NCBI GenBank assembly: GCA_016721565.1
Contig: JADKHW010000027.1
Location: forward strand, 1-53,180
Reading direction: 5' to 3'
DNA: 53,180 nt
Origin: a bacterium
GTDB taxonomy: Bacteria; Electryoneota; RPQS01
This document shows, one piece after another, positions 19,012-28,932 of this stretch (positions are counted from its first letter, which is position 1; every line of letters starts with the position of its first letter). Made by a program: the position numbers and the translations under genes. The notes under the pieces were generated by a model. It was not told the DNA's origin. It did not search any database and saw nothing but the letters and a program-made list of their open reading frames with translations.

Positions 19012-21695
19012 TTAGTAGCCTCGCAAGTTCCCACCCTGACTACGCTCGATCTTGAGATCGCGAAGCTGTGGTGACTTCAAACCAATGCGCAAGAAATAGC
19101 CGGGACTATAGCCCAGCGGTGACCAACTGAGGCTCGCATCCCAACAATGCAGATCACGTGTAATTGTGACGCCCGCATTCTGTGGGATGTTGCGTTCCAA
19201 ATCAAAGTAGTAACTCACTGACATCGACCAGCGAGGTGTTAAACTGCTTTCAAAATTTGAACCCAGCGTCGAAGTCTTTGAGTTCGTCAGATAATTGATG
19301 GAATGCCGTAAATTGAAGCGCATTGTGATCGGCATGTCCAAGAACGTCTGCATGTCTTCGGATTCAGGTTCCGCTTGCGGCAATGGCGGCAGGTCGGGTT
19401 TCAACTCCGGCAAAACTTCACTTCCATTGTAAGGCAGTTTGGCCTCTTGTTGCACCGAGTCGTCTCGCGCTTCAAGCTCGCGCGGTTGACGAAACTTAAA
19501 AAGATCTCCAAATCTTTCTGCGCCAACCGAGAAATCCACGCTGCCGCTCGCGCTCAAGAGTTCAAATGGAGCATACCACGCCCCGCCGTCGCGTTCCCAA
19601 TAAAACTTTTCAGTCTTAGTCGTTCCTTGATATTGGTACATCGAGTGCACGGTTGACAAATCAAGGCCGACGCCATCAATCGGTCCAATCAATCGGCCAG
19701 GAATTGGGGTTCGAAGACTTGATGAAATGTCATTCCACTTATTCTTTTCGCGCTTGAAATCCACGCCTGTTCCGAAGTTCGCGCTCAAGATATCAAACTT
19801 CTTTTCAGTCCCTTCTTCAGGGTCACCGTGTTTCATCTGAAACAGATTACCCAAACTAAACGACATTGCCTCCGAAAGCCCCTCCGGAGTTCCGCCAACT
19901 GCGCTTCCTTGATCAGCGGCACGGAAGCGATCATATCTAATCTCACGGCCATTTTCAAGCTTTGCGGTTTCAAAATATCCCCAGGCTTCGTCTCCAAAAT
20001 CTGGACGATAGCGAAAACTAACGGACGGTGACATTACATGACGAAATTGCGCGCGAATGCCAAACGGATTGCGTGCGACACCATAGAGTTTAGTCGAAGC
20101 AGACGAACCCACGTCAAAAGTTGTTCGTGTGAAAAAGCCGTACTTATCTTCACGATCAAAAATATCACCCTGCGGGTCGTAGTGCACAGCCCGGCGCGTC
20201 CAAACATGCTGCCAATCAAGAGAAGGATTCAAACTAATGTAGCGAAGGAGTCTTGCAGTGGCAGATAATCCACCTGCATGTCCCATCCCATCTCGCTGTC
20301 TCACCACGTCGTCTTTCGTTCCCAATATTGTGATGTATAAATCTTCATTCAGCGAATCGGGCCGCAATCCCTCTTCAACGGGGGTTCTTGGGAACGCAAA
20401 ATCGTTCGAGTACGAACTGCTGTAACTCCAAGTGAACGCGCGATACCACGGCTCGGACGTTTCCTTCGGTGCGGACGAGAATCGAATACCGCGCGGCGCC
20501 TTTGGGCCGGGAAAGAGCCTACCTTGCTTATGCGTAAACCTCACGGAAGGTGCGTTGGCCGTCCATGTCTTCTGTTCAATGTTCTGTGTGAACCCGGCAT
20601 TGACGCTTGCACTCCAGGGTGAGTTCGTCCACGATTTTGAGAGTGTCGCATTCGACCTTATCGACTGATTTAACCTGTCATTGGTTGTACCCACGTCGCG
20701 CCGGTAGCTCGCATCTGAAACATAAGATCCGCTGACTCCCAATCGTGTCGTCTGATCAATTGTCTGATTGTGATTAGCCGAAACTTGCCAACGCCGATTG
20801 GTCGCAGATCCGTTCCGCTGCAAGTCAAAATCGTAATTCACATTCCCCGTGAGTCGATTGCGCTTTGCATAGCGAAACTTCGTGCCGCCCAGCATTCCCT
20901 TTTCTTCAAAGTAGTCGAACGTACCCAGCACGTCCATGTAATCAGACGTGGCCCAATAGTAACCGATATTGCGTAAGAAACGCCCTTGACTCGCAGATTC
21001 ACCAAACACAGGTGTGATGATTCCGCTCGTGCGACCTTTTGAATCGGGAAAATGCCATAAGGCAGCGCGAGCACAGGAACGTCATCAAAATACAGATATA
21101 CGGGCCGAGCAATTACGCGCTCGCCAACTTCAATCTTCAAAACATTCGACCCGAAATGAAAATGCGGCGTGTCAAGCTCGCATGTCGTGAACTCTCCTCG
21201 CCGCACAGATAACACGTCGTCAGACAATCTCTTGAATTGCTGTCCGTAATAACTACCGTCCTGATAAGCAGTCCGACCACCCTTAACGCGGCCAATTTTG
21301 CTCTTAAGGTTATATGCAATCTCATCGCCGATAAACTCTTCCGAACCCTGTTTGAAGTGTGGCTTGCCGACTTCAAATATCGTGTCGATCTCAGTCTCGG
21401 TGCTGTCCGTATAGATCGTATCAAAACTCGACGTCGCAATCATCGTCTGCTCATCCCAGAACAACTCGATACGATCGGCCGTTAGCTCCATTTCCTTGTA
21501 TTCTATTCGCGCGTTGCCTTGCAGCACCGTTGCGCGGGTCAGAATATCAAAATCAATTGCGTCCGCACTGTATGTAATGACCGTGTCCACGCCGTCGCGG
21601 CGCTTCGTCGTGTCAGCGACGGTCGAATCGGGAACGGTCTCCTGAGCATGCAAGAGTCCAACGGCAAGCGTAAGCAGGAGAAAAAGCGTCGCCAC
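19012..21695 (-). pseudogene. lptD: LPS-assembly outer membrane protein LptD, one frameshift
   Basis: LptD inserts lipopolysaccharide into the outer leaflet. The 5' part (ATG 21695, signal peptide LFLLLTLAVGLLHAQ) gives the periplasmic OstA-like domain: YSADAIDFDILTRATVLQGNARIEYKEMELTADRI, then PVLALPYGIFPIQK. There the frame breaks near 21035, and the other frame continues GRTSGIITPVFGESASQGRFLRNIGYYW, followed by a long barrel region to 19012. A -1 shift at CAAAAGG, equivalent to one missing A, restores the classical join. Total about 890 residues, normal for the family. It starts 5 bp after the GH57 stop. As the gene is essential in LPS-bearing cells, a sequencing indel is the likely cause. 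Confidence 0.85.
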
Positions 21696-21700
21696 AATAT

Positions 21701-23812
21701 TTAGCGGTCAGCAAGCTCCGCAGTGAACCTCACGCGCCAAACTTCGCCCGGCGCAAGCCGCAACTCCCACGAGTAGAGCACCGCCACCGATTGGAAAACG
21801 CTCGAATCCACCTTCAGACAACGAAACGCTTTCAACCGGCACACGCCACAACCTTGCGGGCACGCTGTTCTCAATGCGTACCGCCACCCTTCGTGTTCAT
21901 CGGCAAAGTGGAGATTTGCAACATTGTGATGTTCCATCGTTTCGCGGAGCGGCCGTTTGATGAACTCGCTGCCGGGAATCGTGAAGCTGTGCTTCGGCGA
22001 GTTTGGCGCCATCAACGCAAAATTCCACTCGATGCCGAACGGCCCGTGCATCTCCTGATTTGAAAGATTGCTGATTGCATACTCAACCGAGAGTTCAGAT
22101 TTTCCCGACGCGGCGCGAACCGTTTTCGCTACACGCACAGGAAGTATTCCCAGTTTACCTGTGCGTGTGAGCGTTACACCGTCTGGAAACATCTCGGTGA
22201 GATCATACTCACCTTTAAGAAAAGTTCCGTAGTCTGCCAATACGCCCGCCCGGAATTGATCAATCGTGCCGTCAAATCCGTGAAAGTGGTCGAGCAACGA
22301 GCGGCGCGGCCACTTGTCAATTGTAAGGAGGTTCTCAAGCCCCTCTTCCTTTTTCAAGACGAGGTCATGTATTGATTCGACAGCCGAATCGTCATCCGGA
22401 TCGGAAACGGTCGCACGCGCTACATCAATGTGATAAGGTTCTTCACGGCGCGTGAGAGTATTCAACAAATTGTATCCGCGCGGCCGATAATCCCACTCAA
22501 ACATCGAGCCGCCCTGATCCGGCGAAAGATATGCGTTCATGTATGCATTCTCAATCAGCAATTCAAGTCGCCCGTCCATATCATGATCGACGTGATGCAC
22601 TTCGGTCCACTTGCGGCCACGATGCAACAAATTGTCTATCGTGAATTCGCCTTGAATCAATTCCTTCCAAACTGCATGTCTGAGATGTGGTAAATACAGC
22701 CCGCCAAACACGCCGTGCCAATATGGACAATTACATTGCCCGCGCAGCACCTGAGTTTGATATTCAGGATCGGTCTTGCGGTTGGACAACGAATGAAATT
22801 TGCGCGATACCCTCAGCATCTTCTTCTGCAAATAGTTCACTTCGGGATATTTGCGCAGGAAGCCTCGCCAAAATCCGCCTTGCACAAAAGGTCGAACCTG
22901 TGGCCAGTCATCACGCTCTTTAAGTTCATGCACGAAGTGTACAAATTTCTTGCGCGCCGCAGTGGGCAGTGTCCATTCGCCCATTTCAAAATATGATCCC
23001 GTTGGCAGATACGTGCGGCCCTTCGGCTGAATGCGGTCGCGCGCTTCGGCCATGGTCAGCAATTCAACTGTGTCGTCGTGATCAATCAGCGCTTGGAAAA
23101 AGCTTTTTAACCATCCGTCTTCATAAATCGGTTTGTATGTACGAGGCCAAAGTCCGAACTTCTCTCCATCGTCACCCATCAAGAATAGCGAATTCGGTCT
23201 ACCGTCAGATTGCTCAAAGATGTAGTCAAACGTAGCTTCAGGCTCACGAAACGGAATCGCGTAACGGAGCGCCTGATGATTTGGGAACATCGCAAGCGGT
23301 CCGTTATGTGATTCCGTCATGTAATAGCCATTTAACTCTTCAGGCATATGTCCGGCGGCCAAAAAGAGATCGTCGTCCATGGAGATGTACTCGACTCCGG
23401 CTTCCACGAGCAATGATGCAAAATCCGGTTCCCACACTCGCTCAGGAAGCCACGCCCCGCGCGGCTTGGCTCCGAATCGACGCATGAGATAAGCGTTCAT
23501 GCGATCAAAATGCTCGAGCGCATCATCACGCGGAATCGCGGCAAGCACAGGTTCATAAAATGCTCCGCCGATGAGTTCAAGCTGTCCGCGATCGTGAAGC
23601 TTGCCGACAAGGTCGAGATAATCCTTGAGATGCGTCTCGCACCATTCAAGCAGACAACCCGACGTATGCAGACTCATCTTTATCTGCGGATAGTCAAGCA
23701 GTGTCTGGAGAAACGGTTTATAGCTTTTCTCATAAGCCTCGGCAATAACGTGATCGAAATTGCCAACGGGCTGATGGTTATGCAGTTCTAAGCAGAGATA
23801 TACTTTGGACAC
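21701..23812 (-). CDS. GH57 4-alpha-glucanotransferase / alpha-amylase-type enzyme
   Basis: Transfers or hydrolyses alpha-1,4-glucan chains (maltodextrin or glycogen). The 703-residue protein has the GH57 conserved regions in order: HNHQPVGN (residues 11-18), GGAFYEPVLA (82-91), WLPERVWEP (121-129, nucleophile Glu124) and GDDGEKFGLWP (213-223, acid/base Asp214). The catalytic positions nearly coincide with those of the Thermococcus litoralis 4-alpha-glucanotransferase. The C-terminal half carries the beta-sandwich domains (DUF1925/1926 type; WTEVHHVDHDMDGRLELLIEN, GGSMFEWDYRPRGYNLLNTL). No signal peptide, so cytoplasmic. Lies in an operon with a ROK kinase. Confidence 0.93.
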   Translation of the reverse strand: MSKVYLCLELHNHQPVGNFDHVIAEAYEKSYKPFLQTLLDYPQIKMSLHTSGCLLEWCETHLKDYLDLVGKLHDRGQLELIGGAFYEPVLAAIPRDDALEHFDRMNAYLMRRFGAKPRGAWLPERVWEPDFASLLVEAGVEYISMDDDLFLAAGHMPEELNGYYMTESHNGPLAMFPNHQALRYAIPFREPEATFDYIFEQSDGRPNSLFLMGDDGEKFGLWPRTYKPIYEDGWLKSFFQALIDHDDTVELLTMAEARDRIQPKGRTYLPTGSYFEMGEWTLPTAARKKFVHFVHELKERDDWPQVRPFVQGGFWRGFLRKYPEVNYLQKKMLRVSRKFHSLSNRKTDPEYQTQVLRGQCNCPYWHGVFGGLYLPHLRHAVWKELIQGEFTIDNLLHRGRKWTEVHHVDHDMDGRLELLIENAYMNAYLSPDQGGSMFEWDYRPRGYNLLNTLTRREEPYHIDVARATVSDPDDDSAVESIHDLVLKKEEGLENLLTIDKWPRRSLLDHFHGFDGTIDQFRAGVLADYGTFLKGEYDLTEMFPDGVTLTRTGKLGILPVRVAKTVRAASGKSELSVEYAISNLSNQEMHGPFGIEWNFALMAPNSPKHSFTIPGSEFIKRPLRETMEHHNVANLHFADEHEGWRYALRTACPQGCGVCRLKAFRCLKVDSSVFQSVAVLYSWELRLAPGEVWRVRFTAELADR

Positions 23813-23843
23813 AGGATATGGTTGGATAATAGGTGTAGTTCAG

Positions 23844-24242
23844 CTATTGATGGTACAGCGTCACGGTGCGGTTTTCGATAACCTCTTCTTGCGGATCTGT
23901 AGAATCTACTCGTGCGTAATCATATTCCACTGAGTATTCGATCGAGGGTATGAATCCTTCGCATTCAACGCGGAAGAAGACCTGAGTGTTGCCTGAAATG
24001 TGATCCCAGACCTTTACGAAACCATTTGAGTCATGGCAACCCCAATCATGCGTATCGTCGGAGCCTTGAACGCTCCAAAAGACATGCGCGCAATTCGGCA
24101 TTTCTTGATTGGGGTTGTCACCGTCGCGCACAGTCACACGCAGAATCCAGACCGGCCACGGGTATTCATCAGTACTTTCATCCTTGCGGCATCCACCAAG
24201 GATCAATACAAGCACAAGTGAGCAGAGCAACATGCGGACCAT
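23844..24242 (-). CDS. Small lipoprotein of unknown function
   Basis: A 132-residue predicted lipoprotein: hydrophobic start and lipobox LILGGC (Cys18), with a possible alternative start at 24233. The mature part looks like a single beta-sandwich (WPVWILRVTVRDGDNPN, GFVKVWDHISGNTQVFFRVECEGF). I do not recognise the family. It lies between the ROK kinase (12 bp upstream) and GH57 (31 bp downstream) in the operon, so it may have an envelope role linked to glucan handling. Confidence 0.7.
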   Translation of the reverse strand: MVRMLLCSLVLVLILGGCRKDESTDEYPWPVWILRVTVRDGDNPNQEMPNCAHVFWSVQGSDDTHDWGCHDSNGFVKVWDHISGNTQVFFRVECEGFIPSIEYSVEYDYARVDSTDPQEEVIENRTVTLYHQ

Positions 24243-24254
24243 GATGGGCCTCCA

Positions 24255-25175
24255 TTATGAAGACTGTTCAAACCAAAGGGCAGCCGCGCCGAGCATCCCG
24301 GCATAGTAGCCGAGTTGTCCGGGCAGGATGTGCAATTTTTCAGTATGCGGCGGCAGTGCGCGTTGCCGCAAATAGAAATCAAATCGTTCAAAAAAGTAAT
24401 CAGCTTGATGCGTCGTGCCACCGCCGATAATAATCGCTTCAGGATTCAGCAGATGCAACCATGTTGCCGCAGCTTCGGAAAGTTGTTTTGCAAGAATGTC
24501 GTGAATCTCCTTGGCGCGTGGTTCATTTTGCGCGGCAAGCTCGGTAATTCTGCGCGGTGTCGGGAATTCCCCGGTCTTAAATCGCTCATCAACCAAACGA
24601 TCGAACGCTGCGCGACCAACATAGGCTTCGACGACTCCCTGTCTATCCATGATCGCTGGACCTTCGGGCGCTATGATCGTAAAGCCCATTTCGCCTGCGG
24701 CTCCCCGCGCACCGCGATAGAGTTTGCCGTCAGTATATACCGCCCCGCCAAGTCCTGTTCCCATTGCGCAAGCGACAAAGTGCTTAAAATTCTGCGCGGC
24801 GCCCCATCGATGCTCCCCGACCGCAAAATTATTCACATCATTGTCCATCACAACGGGTAGCTCAATCGCGTCGGCGATAGTTTGTCGGATCGGAAGGCCG
24901 AGCCAATCATTAAAATTCGGTGCCCATAACACCGTCTGCATCGTCTCATCAACAACTCCGGGTGCGCCTATACCTGCGCCTTCAGGCTGTGCCTGATGTT
25001 TTTCACATAGCCCTCGCACAGTTGCAGTAAGTGCTGCAACGACAGCATGCAGATCGCGCGGCTTCGGAGTCGGCGTAGTTTCTTTGTCAATCAGACGTCC
25101 GGTTTCGGTGACTAACCCCACTTTGAGGTTTGTGCCGCCGATGTCAATTCCAAGCGCGAGGCGTGATGAGTTCAT
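24255..25175 (-). CDS. ROK family sugar kinase, glucokinase-like, without the zinc motif
   Basis: Likely phosphorylates glucose released from alpha-glucans. The 306-residue protein has the ATP site GIDIGGTNLKVGL (residues 9-21), GIGAPGVVD, the catalytic VVMDNDVNNFAVGE, GTGLGGAVYTDGKLYRGARGAAGEMG and a C-terminal IIIGGG. The usual ROK histidine of GE-x-GH is Phe (GEMGF) and the CxCGxxGCxE zinc cluster is absent; the stretch APEGPAIMDRQGVVEAYV replaces it. Start ATG 25175 overlaps the upstream stop by 4 bp. ROK repressors have an N-terminal helix-turn-helix, absent here, so it is a kinase. Confidence 0.87.
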   Translation of the reverse strand: MNSSRLALGIDIGGTNLKVGLVTETGRLIDKETTPTPKPRDLHAVVAALTATVRGLCEKHQAQPEGAGIGAPGVVDETMQTVLWAPNFNDWLGLPIRQTIADAIELPVVMDNDVNNFAVGEHRWGAAQNFKHFVACAMGTGLGGAVYTDGKLYRGARGAAGEMGFTIIAPEGPAIMDRQGVVEAYVGRAAFDRLVDERFKTGEFPTPRRITELAAQNEPRAKEIHDILAKQLSEAAATWLHLLNPEAIIIGGGTTHQADYFFERFDFYLRQRALPPHTEKLHILPGQLGYYAGMLGAAALWFEQSS

Positions 25176-27070
25176 TCAGGAAGGTCGTCGCTTTCTACGC
25201 GCAACCGATACTTGTTTCCGGGTTCAACAAAAATCGTTATCTTATGCGGCGAATCTCCCGGCTCAAGTTTGAATTGACCCGAAATTGCGCCAGTTGGCGT
25301 CGGCATGTAGAACTGACAGGTATAAATTTGCTTCAGTCCGTTGCCCGCAAGCCATGCCTGATTATTGGCAAAATCGTAATCCACAAACAGCTCACCCTCA
25401 GCAAACGGGACACGCGCCCGTGTGCGGCCCCAACTCTCAGGTAAGCGCGCGTCAATTTTAATCGTGTGCTCACGCCAATGCGGTTGAATGCCGAGATACG
25501 ATTCGACAACCGTTTCAATTTCGGCGGCAGCGGATTCAATCGGGTCTGCACCAAACTGTTTTTCCGCAAACAACCCCGGGAACTGCCTGTCAAGCAAACT
25601 TTCTCGTGCTATTAACCAATGATCGCTCTTGCGATTCTTGACATTTTGCGAAAATTGCCAACGATGCCGTTCCTGCTCAAGCGGCCATGACAGGTTCTGG
25701 ATCTCATGCCACTTCGGACTGACTTCGGTAAACCAATCCAAATCCGCCCGTCCCACAATCCGCAGCAACGCAAGCGTATCAGGAGCAACGAACGATTCAA
25801 TCTCTTTCTGTTCAGCCAGCGAGTCTCCGCCGACAAACAGATCCAGCATTGCCACAGAATCGGGTCTCTGTTTCATCTGGGATTTTCTCCACAACCGCAC
25901 GCGCCTCTTCAGTTCATTTTGCGCATCGTCAAGTGCAACAACAGCTTGATCACGATATACCTTCCGCACATTGGGTCGATCAGTCGCAAGGTTATTCTCG
26001 GCAAAAGTCCAAATCGTTGCCTCACGGAATCGAGCTTCAAGGCTAGCGCCACGCTCAATCTCACGCGACATTGTATCCACGCGACTCATCGCCGCATCAA
26101 GGAGCGGTTCTCTGTCTAAGACTTCTTCCGCAGAAAGCGCTCCCCATGCATACAGTGTTTGGTAGGCCGCGAGCGCATACGAGAGCATAAACACCTGATC
26201 TTCCGGCACGGACAATTCATTCAAGTAGTTTGGCGAAAACTCCGCATGGACGAGCCATTGCGAGAGCGTCATGTCCGCTGCATTCTCCAAATCTTCTGCA
26301 TCAGTCGGCAAAGCAGCGTGCACCGGGGGAATCGAGTTGATAAGCAGCGCAAGCGCCTGATTGTCATGCGGGCTGTCCGTCTTGATATCAAGCCCGCGCA
26401 CGCCGCGATGGCTCTGCAGAGTTGACCAATCAAGAGTGAAATTGCGATGCTGTGGGTCAGGGAATGCGATCTTTGCCGACAGCTCTGAAGATGTATTTGG
26501 AAGCGGAGTTAATTCCCCTGGCGATGAAAGTCTCCACAAATCGCCCCAAGGCAACGCAAGGTCCAAACCCTTCTCAGTCGTTGTCCAAGTTTGCTCTGAT
26601 GCTGCGATCCCGCGCACTCGCATACCTTGAACGTCTACTCCTACCTCAGCCGTCGCCCCCGAAGCTTCGCCGGTTAATCCACAGCTCAGGCTCCTCCCGT
26701 CATCCGCTACTGCGATATTGCACGTCACCCCGAGTAGCTTGTTGGTTACCGAAAGTCCGTGGATAGTCCTCACGCGTTCGGAAAATTCAATCGGCCCGTC
26801 ACCCCCTGCCACCACCCAGTCAAGGCTGATCAACCGCTTATCTGGACTCAGAACCTTTATAAGCCCGCTGTTCTTACCTAAAGAGGCCTGCGGCAAGAAC
26901 TCCCAACCGGAAATAAATGTGCTTGTCCGGAGAGTATCTGGAAGATTGAAGCTTAGCTCTTGTTCACCATGCAAATACGGGTTCTGTGGCTTGAACTCCA
27001 CCTCGCCACATCCAGCGGCAAGAAAACACCCGATAATCAGTAGAAGCTTGTGCAGATGCTGTTTTTGCAT
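25172..27070 (-). CDS. Large lipoprotein with glycosidase-like C-terminal region
   Basis: A 632-residue predicted lipoprotein from ATG 27070 (CFLAAGC, Cys21); an upstream in-frame ATG 27130 would place the signal internally and is not preferred. The first 200 residues look like beta-sheet; the middle is helical; the last about 110 residues (AAAEIETVVESYLGIQPHWREHTIKI, LPESWGRTRARVPFAEGELFVDYDF) resemble the C-terminal sheet domain that follows (alpha/alpha)6 catalytic domains in GH15/GH63/GH94-like enzymes. No catalytic pair can be assigned. It is first in the operon with ROK kinase and GH57, supporting a role in glucan handling at the envelope. Confidence 0.7.
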   Translation of the reverse strand: MQKQHLHKLLLIIGCFLAAGCGEVEFKPQNPYLHGEQELSFNLPDTLRTSTFISGWEFLPQASLGKNSGLIKVLSPDKRLISLDWVVAGGDGPIEFSERVRTIHGLSVTNKLLGVTCNIAVADDGRSLSCGLTGEASGATAEVGVDVQGMRVRGIAASEQTWTTTEKGLDLALPWGDLWRLSSPGELTPLPNTSSELSAKIAFPDPQHRNFTLDWSTLQSHRGVRGLDIKTDSPHDNQALALLINSIPPVHAALPTDAEDLENAADMTLSQWLVHAEFSPNYLNELSVPEDQVFMLSYALAAYQTLYAWGALSAEEVLDREPLLDAAMSRVDTMSREIERGASLEARFREATIWTFAENNLATDRPNVRKVYRDQAVVALDDAQNELKRRVRLWRKSQMKQRPDSVAMLDLFVGGDSLAEQKEIESFVAPDTLALLRIVGRADLDWFTEVSPKWHEIQNLSWPLEQERHRWQFSQNVKNRKSDHWLIARESLLDRQFPGLFAEKQFGADPIESAAAEIETVVESYLGIQPHWREHTIKIDARLPESWGRTRARVPFAEGELFVDYDFANNQAWLAGNGLKQIYTCQFYMPTPTGAISGQFKLEPGDSPHKITIFVEPGNKYRLRVESDDLPE

Positions 27071-27078
27071 AGATTTAG

Positions 27079-27107
27079 AAGATACAAAAGCACAGGTACA
27101 GGTGCAA
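27079..27107 (-). promoter_or_regulatory. Candidate promoter of the six-gene glucan/envelope operon
   Basis: On the minus strand TTGCAC (27107-27102) and TATCTT (27084-27079) are 17 nt apart. The predicted start, about 27072, is practically at ATG 27070, and no Shine-Dalgarno precedes that ATG, so the first gene may be leaderless. Confidence 0.4.
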
Positions 27108-27266
27108 GCGCCTGGACTCTCCTCGCGCATTTCCCAAACTATCGCATCTCGCCCGACGGATGCTTATATTTACAGGAGTTGCCGGAACCACCAGGACAGG
27201 CTGGAGGTACAACGGAAACGATGCCAATGAGAGCAGTTCCTCTTGGCCACAACACAACAAGGAAAC

Positions 27267-28787
27267 ATGTCTAAAACTCCCCCTAACCCGGATAAGATTC
27301 GGGAAGAAATCGGCGAATTTCTCAAAGAACGTTATGGCGAGAACGTCGCTGTGGCGGACTATGATCTCAATATTCCTCACGAAGGCACGGAAACCAAGTC
27401 CAAAGGCACCGGGCTGGACAGCATTGACTTCAGCCTCCGCCCGACCGAGCTGGAGGCCTACTTGAAGCAGTATGTCATGCATCAAGATGAGGCCGTTGAA
27501 GTTCTTGCCACGAAAATTTGTACGCACTTCCACCGGCGCAGATGGGAGGCGGAGCATCCGATGAACGAACCGTCCGTTGGCAGCATCAAATCGAATATTC
27601 TGATGATCGGTCCGACTGGTGTGGGCAAGACTTACATCGTTAAGCTGATTGCCGAGAAGATCGGTGTGCCATTTGTGAAAGGTGATGCCACCAAATTCTC
27701 TGAAACCGGCTACGTCGGGGGCGACGTCGATGATCTTGTGCGCGATCTCGTTCGTGAAGCAGGCGGAGATATTTCATTGGCCGAGTTTGGCATTATCTAC
27801 GTCGACGAAATTGACAAAATCGCCTCTGCCGGGAACATGGTCGGCCCTGATGTTTCGCGAACGGGCGTGCAGCGTGCGTTGTTGAAACTGATGGAAGACA
27901 CGGAAGTCGATATGCGCACTCCGCACGACTTAGCAAGCCAAATGGAAGCGGTGATGGAAACGCAGCGCAAGGGCAAAGCCGTGCGCAAGAAAGTCTCCAC
28001 CAAGAATATGCTCTTCATCATGTCAGGAGCATTTTCCGGTTTGCCGGACATCGTACGCCGCAGACTTGCCAAAGGCACAATGGGCTTTACGCGTGCTGCG
28101 GAAATTCCAACGGTTGATGCTGAACTTATCAAACGCGCTAACACAACCGATTTGATACAATACGGATTTGAATCCGAATTCGTCGGTCGTTTGCCTGTTG
28201 TCGCACAGTTGACAGACCTGAGTGAAGAAGCTCTATACGACGTTTTAAGTAGTCCGCACTCTGCTGTGATTCAAGGTAAGACCCGTGACTTTGCAGCCTA
28301 TGGCATTGAACTTGAATTTACGGATGAATCCTTGCGCGAAATTGCCAAGCGAGCACACAAACTGGGCATTGGTGCCCGCGGATTGACGTCAGTCGCCGAA
28401 CGAGCATTAATCAAGTTCGAGAAGCTCTTGCCTTCATCCACGATTCGCAAACTTTCTGTCACCGTGGATTTGATCGAGCATCCTGCCAAAAATGCTGAAG
28501 ACCTGTTGGTCACCGATGCGATCAACACGTTCCAGCGTGGCTTCCTCGAAAAGCACGGTTTGGTGCTGGAAATTCCGCAAGCATCACAACAGTGGATTCG
28601 CGCTAACCTTGACCGGGAACCTGTTCAGCTTGTGTTCAAACTACAGCAAATGTTCACCAATTACGAATACGGCCTGAAGCTTGCCAACCGTCAAAACCTC
28701 GAGGTCACCCCCGAAGTTCTGGCCAATCCAGAACAATTCCTCGACGCCATGATCAAGAAAGCCTACGCCGAGCGCGGCGAAGCATAG
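27267..28787 (+). CDS. ClpX-like AAA+ ATPase lacking the zinc-binding domain
   Basis: A 506-residue AAA+ unfoldase. Walker A GPTGVGKT, pore loop GYVGGDVDDLVRDL, Walker B IIYVDEIDKIA, FIGR-type sequence FVGRLPVVAQL and sensor-2 GARGL place it next to ClpX. Differences: the N-terminal four-Cys zinc domain is missing, replaced by about 90 unrelated residues; the ClpP-docking loop reads MGF instead of IGF; and about 80 residues are added at the C-terminus. ATG 27267 is chosen over TTG 27243 because AAGGAA lies just before it. Divergent from the glucan operon. It could serve ClpP or act alone as a remodelling factor. Confidence 0.88.
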   Translation: MSKTPPNPDKIREEIGEFLKERYGENVAVADYDLNIPHEGTETKSKGTGLDSIDFSLRPTELEAYLKQYVMHQDEAVEVLATKICTHFHRRRWEAEHPMNEPSVGSIKSNILMIGPTGVGKTYIVKLIAEKIGVPFVKGDATKFSETGYVGGDVDDLVRDLVREAGGDISLAEFGIIYVDEIDKIASAGNMVGPDVSRTGVQRALLKLMEDTEVDMRTPHDLASQMEAVMETQRKGKAVRKKVSTKNMLFIMSGAFSGLPDIVRRRLAKGTMGFTRAAEIPTVDAELIKRANTTDLIQYGFESEFVGRLPVVAQLTDLSEEALYDVLSSPHSAVIQGKTRDFAAYGIELEFTDESLREIAKRAHKLGIGARGLTSVAERALIKFEKLLPSSTIRKLSVTVDLIEHPAKNAEDLLVTDAINTFQRGFLEKHGLVLEIPQASQQWIRANLDREPVQLVFKLQQMFTNYEYGLKLANRQNLEVTPEVLANPEQFLDAMIKKAYAERGEA

Positions 28788-28812
28788 ACCCTTCACCTCC
28801 AATAAGTTGACT

Positions 28813-28847
28813 AAGTCCTCCCTGCAATTGCTTGGAGGACTTTCGTT
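28813..28847 (+). terminator. Rho-independent terminator after the ClpX-like gene
   Basis: Stem AAGTCCTCC / GGAGGACTT with a 12-nt loop, then TCGTTTTG. Confidence 0.75.
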
Positions 28848-28932
28848 TTGTGGGGAAGGTATGAATTGCGATTTTAATCCCTTTTGACTATCTTTCAAAT
28901 GGGTCCCAGTATCCGCAGAACGGAGGTGTCAA

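Noticed and set aside
21025..21045. Programmed -1 frameshift in lptD
   Set aside because: CAAAAGG is not a standard slippery heptamer and no downstream stem stands out; many other indels in the window make an error likelier.
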